Shown here piece by piece: positions 1 to 5,895 of a DNA stretch of 8,219 nt. Made by a program: the position numbers and the translations under genes. Location of the stretch: contig PKWA01000022.1 of assembly GCA_003131665.1 (NCBI GenBank), forward strand, positions 1 to 8,219, written 5' to 3'. Source of the DNA: Acidimicrobiaceae bacterium (GTDB lineage: Bacteria > Actinomycetota > Acidimicrobiia > Acidimicrobiales > RAAP-2). The stretch's first letter is position 1. Every line of letters begins with the position of its first letter. The notes below the pieces were generated by a model. The model was not told the origin of the DNA and did not search any database. It worked only from the letters and a program-made list of their open reading frames with translations.

Positions 1-1518
1 GACGATCACGGCGTCGAATCGCTCGCCGGCATCATGGGCGGCGAAACAACCGGCTGCTCGGAAACCACCACCGACGTGCTGATCGAATCGGCGCTGTGGA
101 ACGAGATCAACATCGCGCAATCAGGCCGCAAGCTCGGCATCAATTCGGATGCGCGTTATCGATTCGAGCGCGGCGTCGATCCCACGTTGGCGTTGCGCGC
201 GGCGGCTCGTTACGTCGCTATTTTGAGTGAGAGCGTGCCCGACGTGCAGTGGCTGGCGAACCCTCTGGACGTGCGCGGCACGATTCCCACACCGCCCACC
301 ATCGAACTTCGTGGCACCGACATTGGACGCCTATTGGGTGTCGAAATCGCGAGCGAGGACGTCGCGGCCATCCTGGGCGGCCTGGGCTTTGGACTGGTGC
401 AAAAGCGTGATCACCTTGAGGTCACGGCGCCCACGAGTCGTCTCGATGTTCGAACTGGCGACGAGGGGCGCGCGGACGTGATTGAAGAGATCGCTCGACT
501 GTATAGCTACCGGCGACTCCCACGACATAATCCCTCGTGGCCCGAGTTCGGTGGCTTGGACGATCGTCAACGGCTTCGACGTCACGTACGCGATGTCGTG
601 GTTGACGCGGGCGCGCTTGAAGTGTGGACCCCCACGCTCGGCAGCGACGCAGACTTTGACCTTCTCCACCGCGATCAGCCCCGGGTGCGGATCACCAATC
701 CACTGGCGGCGGATGAATCAGTTCTGCGCGCTACCCAGATCACTGGCGTCGTTCGCGCGTGGGCCAAGAACTACGAGCGAGGCCTCGGTGATGTGCTGCT
801 GGTCGAGTTCGGCGTGGTCTTTACTCATCCGAGCGCGACATCGGAACCTCGAATGGTGAAAGGCGGCGCCGGGGGATTGCTCACGCTGGCGCTGCCACGT
901 GAAAACGAGCGCATCACCATCGTGCTGGGGCGACCGGACGACGACGCCACGAGCGCCGTCGCGCTGTGGAGTGTGCTGTCGAAACGCCTGGGTCTAAACG
1001 ACGTAGTCGTTCGTTCGCTCGTCGAGGCGCCTCGAGGACTGCACCCCACCAGAGCGGCCGCGCTGGTGGATCGAGCCTCGGGCGCGCTGCTGGGCTACGT
1101 GGGCGAAGTCGACGGTGATCTAGTGGACCAGGTCACGTCGGCTTCACCCCTTCGGCGACTGGGTCTGATTGACATCGATTTTGACGTACTGGCCGATCCG
1201 CTCTTAGCGACGCGCTCGACGTCGTCCGCGAGAGTACCTAGTAGATTTCCAAGCGCTGCGCTCGACCTCGCGCTCGTCACGCCCCAACAGGTCCACGCCG
1301 ATGATCTGGCGTACGCACTGCGCCACGCCAGCGACCTCGTGGAGGAGGTCTCGCTCTTTGACGTCTATCAAGGTCCCGGTCTCGTCGAAGGTACGCGAAG
1401 TTTGGCCTTTAACGTTCGACTCAGTTCCGCCGACCGTACGCTCAACGAAAACGAAGTCACTCAGTGTCGGGCCAAGTTGATTGATGTAGCTGCCGCACTG
1501 GGAGCCGTACTTCGCTAG
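1..1518 (+). CDS. pheT: Phenylalanyl-tRNA synthetase beta subunit, 5'-truncated by the window edge
   Basis: This is the beta chain of the (alpha-beta)2 cytoplasmic enzyme that charges tRNA-Phe with phenylalanine. The frame is open from base 1; 505 residues are present and roughly 300 N-terminal ones (EMAP-like tRNA-binding region and start of the B3/B4 editing domain) lie upstream. The fragment begins in the end of B3/B4, with GIMGG and the family block SDARYRFERGVDP near fragment residues 48-60. A B5 domain follows (about residues 98-172), including APTSRLDV and VIEEIARLYSY. Next come the catalytic-like core and a C-terminal FDX-ACB anticodon-binding domain (about 413-505), starting near SRFPSAALDLALV and containing RTLNENEV. 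It ends in TAG at 1516-1518. pheS is expected just upstream. Proximity to argC matches the known actinobacterial order. Identification is secure; only the N-terminus is missing. Confidence 0.97.
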   Translation, partial: DDHGVESLAGIMGGETTGCSETTTDVLIESALWNEINIAQSGRKLGINSDARYRFERGVDPTLALRAAARYVAILSESVPDVQWLANPLDVRGTIPTPPTIELRGTDIGRLLGVEIASEDVAAILGGLGFGLVQKRDHLEVTAPTSRLDVRTGDEGRADVIEEIARLYSYRRLPRHNPSWPEFGGLDDRQRLRRHVRDVVVDAGALEVWTPTLGSDADFDLLHRDQPRVRITNPLAADESVLRATQITGVVRAWAKNYERGLGDVLLVEFGVVFTHPSATSEPRMVKGGAGGLLTLALPRENERITIVLGRPDDDATSAVALWSVLSKRLGLNDVVVRSLVEAPRGLHPTRAAALVDRASGALLGYVGEVDGDLVDQVTSASPLRRLGLIDIDFDVLADPLLATRSTSSARVPSRFPSAALDLALVTPQQVHADDLAYALRHASDLVEEVSLFDVYQGPGLVEGTRSLAFNVRLSSADRTLNENEVTQCRAKLIDVAAALGAVLR

Positions 1519-1525
1519 AAGTACG
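1506..1525 (+). terminator. Inverted repeat straddling the pheT stop codon (possible U-less terminator or attenuator)
   Basis: CGTACTT (1506-1512) and AAGTACG (1519-1525) form a perfect 7-bp stem with a 6-base loop that contains the pheT TAG. No T-run follows, so it is not a classical intrinsic terminator. It lies 13 bases before the GTG start of the thioesterase gene and could instead act as an RNA-processing or coupling element. The hairpin is seen directly; its function is inferred. Confidence 0.3.
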
Positions 1526-1538
1526 ATCAAGAGCCATC

Positions 1539-2246
1539 GTGCAAGAGTTCGTTCCCCTCACTGACCAGGGCCGTCGTTTTCGAGAGAAGTTCTTGATCCG
1601 ACTCGGCGACGTCGATGCGCAGGGCCTCCTGCGACTCGACGGCGTCGCGCGTCTTCTCCAAGACGTCGCCACCGACGACTGGAACGACACGGGCGTTCGT
1701 TCGAGTGACATCTGGGTCGTTCGACGCACCACCATTCGAATGATCGAGGGCGCATCCTGGCCGCGCTACCTCGATCGGGTGTCCCTGACGACGTGGTGCG
1801 GAGGTGCAGGCGCCGCCTGGGCCGAGCGACGCACCAACCTTGATCTCGAAGGGGAGGGCCGTCTCGAGGCGGCCGCGTTATGGGTGCCGATTGACCCGAG
1901 CGGTCATCCGGTGCGCCTGCGCGAGAGTTTCTTTGCGGTGTATGGCGACGCGGTGCACGCGCGAAAGGTCTCTGGACGTATTGACCGTCCCGTCGTTCCC
2001 GCAAGCGCGGAACGCCGAGCGTGGCCCCTTCGTGCGGCCGATATCGACGTCGTGGGTCACGTGAACAACGCCGCGGTGTGGCAGGCCCTCAGTGAAGTCG
2101 TAACGCCGCCGCTGCACAGCGTGAGTTTGACGCATCACTCGTCAATTGAGCGAGATGACGACGTCACCCTCGTGAGCGAGCCGGGATCAATCTGGTTGAC
2201 CGTGGACGGAACGGTCAGAGTCTCGGCGCAGTACTCAACGTCGTAG
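1539..2246 (+). CDS. Acyl-ACP thioesterase-like double hot-dog protein
   Basis: This 235-residue protein looks like a bacterial acyl-ACP thioesterase (Acyl-ACP_TE family), which would release fatty acids from acyl carrier protein in the cytoplasm. Two hot-dog repeats are visible. The first (about residues 15-140) has DVDAQGLLRLDGVARLLQDVA, the WVVRRT strand and RVSLTTW. The second (about 160-235) has the family block DIDVVGHVNNAAVW at 168-181. In plant FatA/FatB the catalytic motif is D-x-N-x-H; here it reads D170-V-V172-G-H174, so the Asn position is Val, while D, H and the following VNN are kept. The second repeat is short and ends soon after. The start is GTG at 1539: an in-frame stop at 1482 with no start codon between leaves it the first option, and only a weak AAGAG (1529-1533) precedes it. 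It lies 20 bp after pheT, so it is probably co-transcribed. The exact substrate (acyl-ACP versus acyl-CoA) is uncertain. Confidence 0.75.
   Translation: MQEFVPLTDQGRRFREKFLIRLGDVDAQGLLRLDGVARLLQDVATDDWNDTGVRSSDIWVVRRTTIRMIEGASWPRYLDRVSLTTWCGGAGAAWAERRTNLDLEGEGRLEAAALWVPIDPSGHPVRLRESFFAVYGDAVHARKVSGRIDRPVVPASAERRAWPLRAADIDVVGHVNNAAVWQALSEVVTPPLHSVSLTHHSSIERDDDVTLVSEPGSIWLTVDGTVRVSAQYSTS
2197..2217 (-). terminator. Inverted repeat beginning at the EamA-family gene stop codon
   Basis: TGACCGT (2197-2203) and ACGGTCA (2211-2217) form a perfect 7-bp stem with a 7-base loop. Read on the minus strand, the stem begins exactly with the TGA stop of the transporter gene, so it would form the first hairpin of its 3' end. 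No U-tract follows. It lies inside the 3' coding part of the convergent thioesterase gene. The pairing is seen directly; a terminator or 3'-end protection role is inferred. Confidence 0.3.
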
Positions 2247-3108
2247 GTGACGTTCGCGGCGCTGGACTGCTCGTCGCAAAGACGCAACCAGTGATGACGA
2301 GGGGGAAACCCACGAGAATGCCGACGGTCAGCGGTTCGTGTAGCGCGACAATTCCCAGAACGACCGCGATAGCGGTATTGAAGTACGTCACGACGGTGGC
2401 GCGAGACGCTCCAACTTCCTTCACCAGTTCAAAGAAGGTGAGGAACGCGCCCACCGTGCACACGACGCTTAAGACCGCAACGCAGCTCCACGTCTCTCCG
2501 TTCACGTGCGCGGGCCAGTGCGCGAGGTCCCAGGGAATCCAGCACAGCGCTACAAAGCCAGTCGCGCCCATCACGACGGTGGGGCCGGCGACGTCCTTGA
2601 GTTTGGTGGCCAGCAGAATGGGTCCGATCGTGTAGCCGACACAGACGCCCATCATCAATCCGATCCAGGTAATCGTGCCGCCGTGGAGATTGAGACCCAC
2701 TAACAGTGCGACGCCGAGGGCGCCAATGCCCAAGCCGACGTAGCGGCGCGGCGCGACGCCGCCCTCGGTACGACCGAACCGTTGGGCAATGACCGAAAAG
2801 AGGGGCACGCAGCAGATCAACAAGCTCGTGAGTGAACTGGTGATGTGTTTTTCGGCCGTCGCCATCAAATACCAGGGAAATCCGAATTCGAGGACGCCGA
2901 ACACGGCGATCCACTTGAAATGACGGATAAGCGCGGGAAGTTGCCGCTGAGCGACGACCAGTGGTGCCAGTAGCAACGCCGCGGGCGCGGTTCTCGCCAG
3001 TACCAAGACCCCGGGGTCCAACTGGCGCACCGCCACGCGAATCAAGAGATAGGGAATGCCCCAAATGACCGCCATCGCCAGAAAGTACGTCCAACCGCGT
3101 CGAGACAT
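2215..3108 (-). CDS. EamA/DMT-family transporter, ten predicted transmembrane helices
   Basis: This 297-residue inner-membrane protein resembles the drug/metabolite transporter superfamily (RhaT/RhtA/YdcZ-like EamA proteins), whose members often export amino acids or metabolites. It shows two EamA repeats. Hydrophobic segments fall near residues 7-26, 33-53, 66-84, 90-109, 122-141, 147-167, 176-193, 207-227, 237-256 and 261-280. The second repeat ends with the typical NT...A....L.E pattern (N244, T245, E258). There is a short Pro/Ser/Thr-rich tail and no signal peptide. The ATG at 3106-3108 is taken as start because the first helix follows at once. A TAATCT -10-like hexamer (3120 down to 3115) sits 7 bases from that A, suggesting a leaderless transcript. 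The 3' end overlaps the convergent thioesterase gene by 32 bp. The gene is divergent from argC and shares its ARG-box region, so arginine or a related compound as substrate is a hypothesis only. Confidence 0.85.
   Translation of the reverse strand: MSRRGWTYFLAMAVIWGIPYLLIRVAVRQLDPGVLVLARTAPAALLLAPLVVAQRQLPALIRHFKWIAVFGVLEFGFPWYLMATAEKHITSSLTSLLICCVPLFSVIAQRFGRTEGGVAPRRYVGLGIGALGVALLVGLNLHGGTITWIGLMMGVCVGYTIGPILLATKLKDVAGPTVVMGATGFVALCWIPWDLAHWPAHVNGETWSCVAVLSVVCTVGAFLTFFELVKEVGASRATVVTYFNTAIAVVLGIVALHEPLTVGILVGFPLVITGCVFATSSPAPRTSPTTLSTAPRL
2237..2254 (+). terminator. Inverted repeat spanning the thioesterase gene stop codon
   Basis: AACGTC (2237-2242) and GACGTT (2249-2254) form a perfect 6-bp stem around a 6-base loop that holds the first two bases of the TAG stop (2244-2246) region. 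No T-run follows on either strand. Together with the inverted repeat at 2197-2217 it brackets the 32-bp convergent overlap. The pairing is seen; a transcription-ending role is inferred. Confidence 0.25.
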
Positions 3109-3114
3109 GCCAGC

Positions 3115-3120
3115 AGATTA
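3115..3120 (-). promoter_or_regulatory. Putative -10 element for the EamA-family transporter gene
   Basis: On the minus strand this reads TAATCT, which fits the actinobacterial TANNNT pattern. It ends 7 bases before the A of the ATG start, the spacing expected if transcription begins at the start codon. A 17-base spacer upstream leads to ATGCAA (complement of 3138-3143), only a partial -35 match, which lies within ARG-box 1. No Shine-Dalgarno is visible, consistent with leaderless translation. This is inferred from sequence only. Confidence 0.4.
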
Positions 3121-3136
3121 GCCGGACTGCGAGATA

Positions 3137-3154
3137 TTTGCATTTTTACTCTCT
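3137..3154 (+). promoter_or_regulatory. ARG box 1 (putative ArgR operator)
   Basis: TTTGCATTTTTACTCTCT matches 13 of the 16 informative positions of the 18-bp ARG-box consensus wnTGAATwwwwATTCAnw. It has the TGCAT variant half-site on the left and a degenerate right half. It lies in a stretch (3131-3173) with 12 G/C in 43 bases, in sharp contrast to the GC-rich flanks. It is followed after two bases by a second box, the tandem arrangement typical of hexameric ArgR operators. Confidence 0.65.
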
Positions 3155-3156
3155 GA

Positions 3157-3174
3157 TATGCATAAAATGTCATA
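3157..3174 (+). promoter_or_regulatory. ARG box 2 (putative ArgR operator abutting the argC start)
   Basis: TATGCATAAAATGTCATA matches 13 of 16 informative positions of the ARG-box consensus; mismatches are at consensus positions 5, 12 and 13. The TGCAT half-sites of the two boxes are exactly 20 bp apart, about two helical turns, so both would face the same side of the DNA. The box covers the predicted -10 element and the first base of the argC ATG, so bound ArgR would block polymerase. Confidence 0.65.
3163..3168 (+). promoter_or_regulatory. Putative -10 element of the arginine operon promoter
   Basis: TAAAAT matches five of six bases of TATAAT and ends 6 bases before the A of the argC ATG at 3174. 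No Shine-Dalgarno precedes that ATG, so a leaderless argC transcript is predicted. The best -35 candidate is TTGCAT (3138-3143), with a long 19-base spacer and only a partial match, so the -35 assignment is weak. The element lies inside ARG box 2. Confidence 0.45.
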
Positions 3175-4190
3175 TGCGTGTGGGTGTGATGGGAGCGACC
3201 GGCTACGCCGGATCGGAGGTACTTCGACTCGCCGCGTCCCACCCCGATCTCGAGGTGGTTCGAGCGACGGGCGAGTCAAGTGTCGGAAAGCGAGTCGGCG
3301 ATCTCGTGCCGGCACTCACCGCGGTCTATCCGAGGCTCGAGGTCGAGGCGTCGTCGCGGATTCATGACGGGGAACTGGACGTCGTCTTTTTGGCCCTCCC
3401 ACACGGCGAGAGCCAAAAATTCGTGCCGCAACTGATGGCGCGCGGTGTCCAGATCGTGGACTTGGGGGCCGACTTTCGCTTAAAGAACGTGAGTGACTAT
3501 CACCACTGGTACGGGCACGATCACCAAGCGCCGGAGTTTTTGGCGTCGTCGGTGTACGGCCTCGTGGAACGCCACCGTGACGAGCTTCGAGACGCTCGGC
3601 TGATCGCCGTGCCGGGCTGCTATCCCACCGCCAGTGCCTTGGCGCTGGGTCCGTTCATCGACGAAGGAGTGATTGAGCGTGAGCACGTCGTCGTCAACGC
3701 GCTGAGTGGCGCGTCGGGTGCCGGACGCGCTATCAGTGAACGACTTCACTTTTCACGGCTCTCGGGCAACGCGGAGGCCTACGGGCTCTTGACGCATCGA
3801 CACACGCCCGAGATGGAACAAGAACTCGGAGCGACGCTGCTCTTTACGCCACATCTCATCCCGCTGAGTCGGGGCATGCTCGTGAGCGCTTACGGACGCC
3901 TTAAGACTGAATCGCTCACGACGGCGCTCGCGCTCGAACTGCTCCGGGCCCGATACGCCCACGATCCCTTTGTCGTGGTCACTGACGAGCCACCGACCAT
4001 GAAAGACCCCCTGGGCAGCAATCTCTGTTTCGTGAGTGCCCGGGTCGACGAACGAACCGGTTGGCTGCTCGCCATGAGCTCTCTCGACAACCTCGGCAAA
4101 GGCGCGGCCGGTCAGGCGATACAGGCCTGGAACGTCGCCACCGGACGTGACGAGACGCTCGGTCTCTCGCTCACGGGGCTCACGCCATGA
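3174..4190 (+). CDS. argC: N-acetyl-gamma-glutamyl-phosphate reductase
   Basis: ArgC reduces N-acetylglutamyl-5-phosphate to N-acetylglutamate-5-semialdehyde with NADPH, the third step of arginine synthesis, in the cytoplasm. The protein has 338 residues, the usual length. Visible are the Rossmann motif GATGYAG (7-13), DLGADFRL (96-103), the catalytic-cysteine block VPGCYPT with Cys149, GASGAGR, and the HTPE motif whose His210 is the likely catalytic base. The ATG at 3174 is chosen because MRVGVMGATGYAG starts like other ArgC proteins; the in-frame TTG at 3138 would add 12 unrelated residues and cross both ARG boxes. There is no ribosome binding site, so leaderless translation is likely. It is the first gene of the operon, and its TGA overlaps the argB ATG by 4 bp. 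In the classical actinobacterial cluster argJ would follow; here argB does. Confidence 0.97.
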   Translation: MRVGVMGATGYAGSEVLRLAASHPDLEVVRATGESSVGKRVGDLVPALTAVYPRLEVEASSRIHDGELDVVFLALPHGESQKFVPQLMARGVQIVDLGADFRLKNVSDYHHWYGHDHQAPEFLASSVYGLVERHRDELRDARLIAVPGCYPTASALALGPFIDEGVIEREHVVVNALSGASGAGRAISERLHFSRLSGNAEAYGLLTHRHTPEMEQELGATLLFTPHLIPLSRGMLVSAYGRLKTESLTTALALELLRARYAHDPFVVVTDEPPTMKDPLGSNLCFVSARVDERTGWLLAMSSLDNLGKGAAGQAIQAWNVATGRDETLGLSLTGLTP

Positions 4191-4978
4191 ACAACTACGT
4201 CGTCAAGATCGGGGGTCACGCGCTGGACTCACTCAATGTTGGCTCACCCGTGCTCGTCGCACTCGCGAACGACGTCGTGGCACTACGCCACGACTCCACG
4301 AACGTCGTCATTGTGCACGGTGGGGGACCGCAGATCGCGACACTGCTCGACGATCTCGGTCTGACCAGCCACTTTCACGAGGGCCTTCGAATCACCGACG
4401 ACAGGACCATGGAGTATGTCGCAATGGCGTTGAGCCAGGTGAATCTTCATCTCGTGGCCGCTCTCAGTCAAGCAGGACTCGTCTGTGTCGGACTGTCCGG
4501 CGCGGATGGCTCGACGTTCTCCACCTCGGCGCTCGGCGCGCCCTGGGGCCGAGTGGGCGCGTCGCCCAAAGTGGACACTGGGCTCATTGAAACGCTCTGG
4601 AACGCTGGTGTCACGCCGGTCATGACGTCCATTGCCGTTGACGAAGGTGGTGAACTGGTGAACTGTAACGCCGACGCCGCCGCGGGCGCGTTAGCCGGTG
4701 CCCTCAACGTTCAGTCGTTGGTCCTACTCAGTGACGTCGATCAACTTCGTACTGATCCGCTTGACGAGAGCACCGGTCTCTCGTCGGTGACGGCGGGTGA
4801 GGTTCACCACCTCCTCGAGGTGGGCAACGCCCGGGAGGGCATGCGACCCAAAATGTTCGCGGCTCTGGACGCGCTTGAGAGCGGGGCTCAACGTGTCGTG
4901 ATGGCCAACGGATCGAGACCGCACGCGCTGCGCGACGCGTTGGCCGGCTCGATTCCCACCACGGAGGTGTTGCGATGA
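4187..4978 (+). CDS. argB: Acetylglutamate kinase, short form without N-terminal regulatory helix
   Basis: ArgB phosphorylates N-acetylglutamate with ATP, the second step of the pathway. The 263-residue amino-acid-kinase fold shows K7 in VVKIGG, HGGGPQ (44-49) for phosphate binding, GLRITD with R68 for acetylglutamate, GLSGADG (102-108), NCNADAAAG (159-167), LLSDVD (180-185), and GMRPK with K222. These fit acetylglutamate kinase rather than the LysW-dependent LysZ type, which lacks HGGGPQ. The protein starts almost directly at the first beta strand. Arginine-inhibited kinases carry an extra N-terminal helix and a C-terminal H-x-x-L...G-x-G-T signature; here the helix is missing and the tail reads PHALRDALAGSIPTTEVLR, without GxGT. 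It is therefore probably not feedback-inhibited (inference). The ATG overlaps the argC stop by 4 bp, and a GGGG run (4175-4178) may serve as a weak binding site. Confidence 0.95.
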   Translation: MNNYVVKIGGHALDSLNVGSPVLVALANDVVALRHDSTNVVIVHGGGPQIATLLDDLGLTSHFHEGLRITDDRTMEYVAMALSQVNLHLVAALSQAGLVCVGLSGADGSTFSTSALGAPWGRVGASPKVDTGLIETLWNAGVTPVMTSIAVDEGGELVNCNADAAAGALAGALNVQSLVLLSDVDQLRTDPLDESTGLSSVTAGEVHHLLEVGNAREGMRPKMFAALDALESGAQRVVMANGSRPHALRDALAGSIPTTEVLR

Positions 4979-5895
4979 CTCGGCACTTTATGACTATTGA
5001 ACAGTTGAGCGACGCGGACTTGATGTCGATTTACACCTTGGCGACGTCCCCCTTCGATGACGAGACGCTCAAGGGTCAAGGTGTCGCGCTCATCTTCGAG
5101 CGCCCGAGTCTTCGAACCCGAGCGTCGAGCTCAACGGCCGTGCACGAACTCGGGGGCTACGCGACGTTCTTCAGCGACGAGGAAATCGGTATCGACAGTC
5201 GTGAAACGGCGGAGGACATCGGTCGCACCATCGCCGAGATGTACACCATCGCGGCCCTGCGTGTTCGCCACCACGACGTGTTGGAACGAATGCGCGCGGC
5301 CACGCGCGAGCGGATGTCGCTGATCAACCTGTTAAGTGACGCGGCGCACCCAACCGAGGCAGTGGCGGACGTGCTTAAAATCGCCGAGGAGTTCTCTAAG
5401 GGCGACGTCACGGGACTGGCGGGTCTTGAAGTGGCCTACGTCGGCGACGCGACCAACGTGACTCGATCCCTGGCCGTCGCTTTGCTGCGATTGGGCGTAA
5501 ACGTCAGGGTGGGGTCTCCTTCGGGCTATCAACTCACACCCGGCGGCGTGGAGGATCCCTTCGAAGTGGAGGGGCCCGGATCGCTTCGACTATGCGAGCG
5601 CGCCGACGAGGCAGTTCGAGGGGCTGACGTCGTATACACCGATGCGTGGGTCTCGATGGGTTTTGAAGAAGAGAGCGCCCGTCGACGTCACGACCTGGCG
5701 AGCTTTCAAGTGAACGAAGAGTTGATGGGTCTGGCGAAGGATCGTGCAATCGTGATGCACTGTCTGCCGGCGCATCGAGGCGACGAAATCACCAACGAAG
5801 TACTCGATGGCGAGCAGTCTCGCGTCTGGGGACAGGTCTTTCATCGCCGCTCGGCGATGATTGGCGTGCTGCGCTGGATAAAAGGAGAGTCATGA
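4975..5895 (+). CDS. argF: Ornithine carbamoyltransferase, divergent carbamoyl-phosphate site
   Basis: This 306-residue enzyme, of normal family length, joins carbamoyl phosphate and ornithine to give citrulline. The carbamoyl-phosphate loop reads FERPSLRTR (41-49). The ornithine loop is TDAWVSMG (222-229), with D223 and the SMG motif that separates ornithine from acetyl- or succinylornithine enzymes. The catalytic cysteine lies in HCLPAHRG (262-269, Cys263). Several positions differ from standard OTCases: STRT is SLRT, the Gln before the GR(G)E segment aligns with Glu70, HPCQ is HPTE (125-128), and the C-terminal NR-x-H reads VFH (288-290). Some of these, such as Glu70, recur in divergent actinobacterial homologues as I recall them; the full combination is notable. 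A strong GGAGGT (4963-4968) sits 6 bases before the ATG, which overlaps the argB stop by 4 bp. Confidence 0.93.
   Translation: MTRHFMTIEQLSDADLMSIYTLATSPFDDETLKGQGVALIFERPSLRTRASSSTAVHELGGYATFFSDEEIGIDSRETAEDIGRTIAEMYTIAALRVRHHDVLERMRAATRERMSLINLLSDAAHPTEAVADVLKIAEEFSKGDVTGLAGLEVAYVGDATNVTRSLAVALLRLGVNVRVGSPSGYQLTPGGVEDPFEVEGPGSLRLCERADEAVRGADVVYTDAWVSMGFEEESARRRHDLASFQVNEELMGLAKDRAIVMHCLPAHRGDEITNEVLDGEQSRVWGQVFHRRSAMIGVLRWIKGES

Noticed and set aside
2197..2254. Classical intrinsic bidirectional terminator between the convergent genes
   Set aside because: The two stems lack a T-run on either strand, so only a weak, U-less terminator call is made.
2429..3094. 221-residue open frame on the minus strand in another phase of the transporter gene
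   Set aside because: Arg/Gly-rich, low-complexity translation typical of an out-of-phase GC-rich shadow; the overlapping frame encodes a clear ten-helix EamA protein.
3138..3173. Upstream in-frame TTG start for argC adding 12 residues
   Set aside because: The added residues do not resemble any ArgC N-terminus, the segment is the AT-rich operator and promoter, and MRVGVMGATGYAG from 3174 fits the family start.
3109..3173. Leader-peptide attenuator, T-box or other riboswitch upstream of argC
   Set aside because: Only 65 bp lie between the two divergent genes, with no Arg-codon leader, terminator hairpin or T-box motif; the region is fully explained by operators and promoters.
3174..4978. ArgC/ArgB as LysY/LysZ of a LysW carrier-protein pathway
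   Set aside because: ArgB has HGGGPQ and the standard acetylglutamate residues, and no LysW or LysX gene is nearby.
4975..5895. argF as an N-acetyl- or N-succinylornithine carbamoyltransferase compensating for missing argJ
   Set aside because: The SMG ornithine-loop motif and the usual HCLPAHRG are present; known acetyl/succinyl enzymes lack SMG. A changed substrate remains untested but is not supported.
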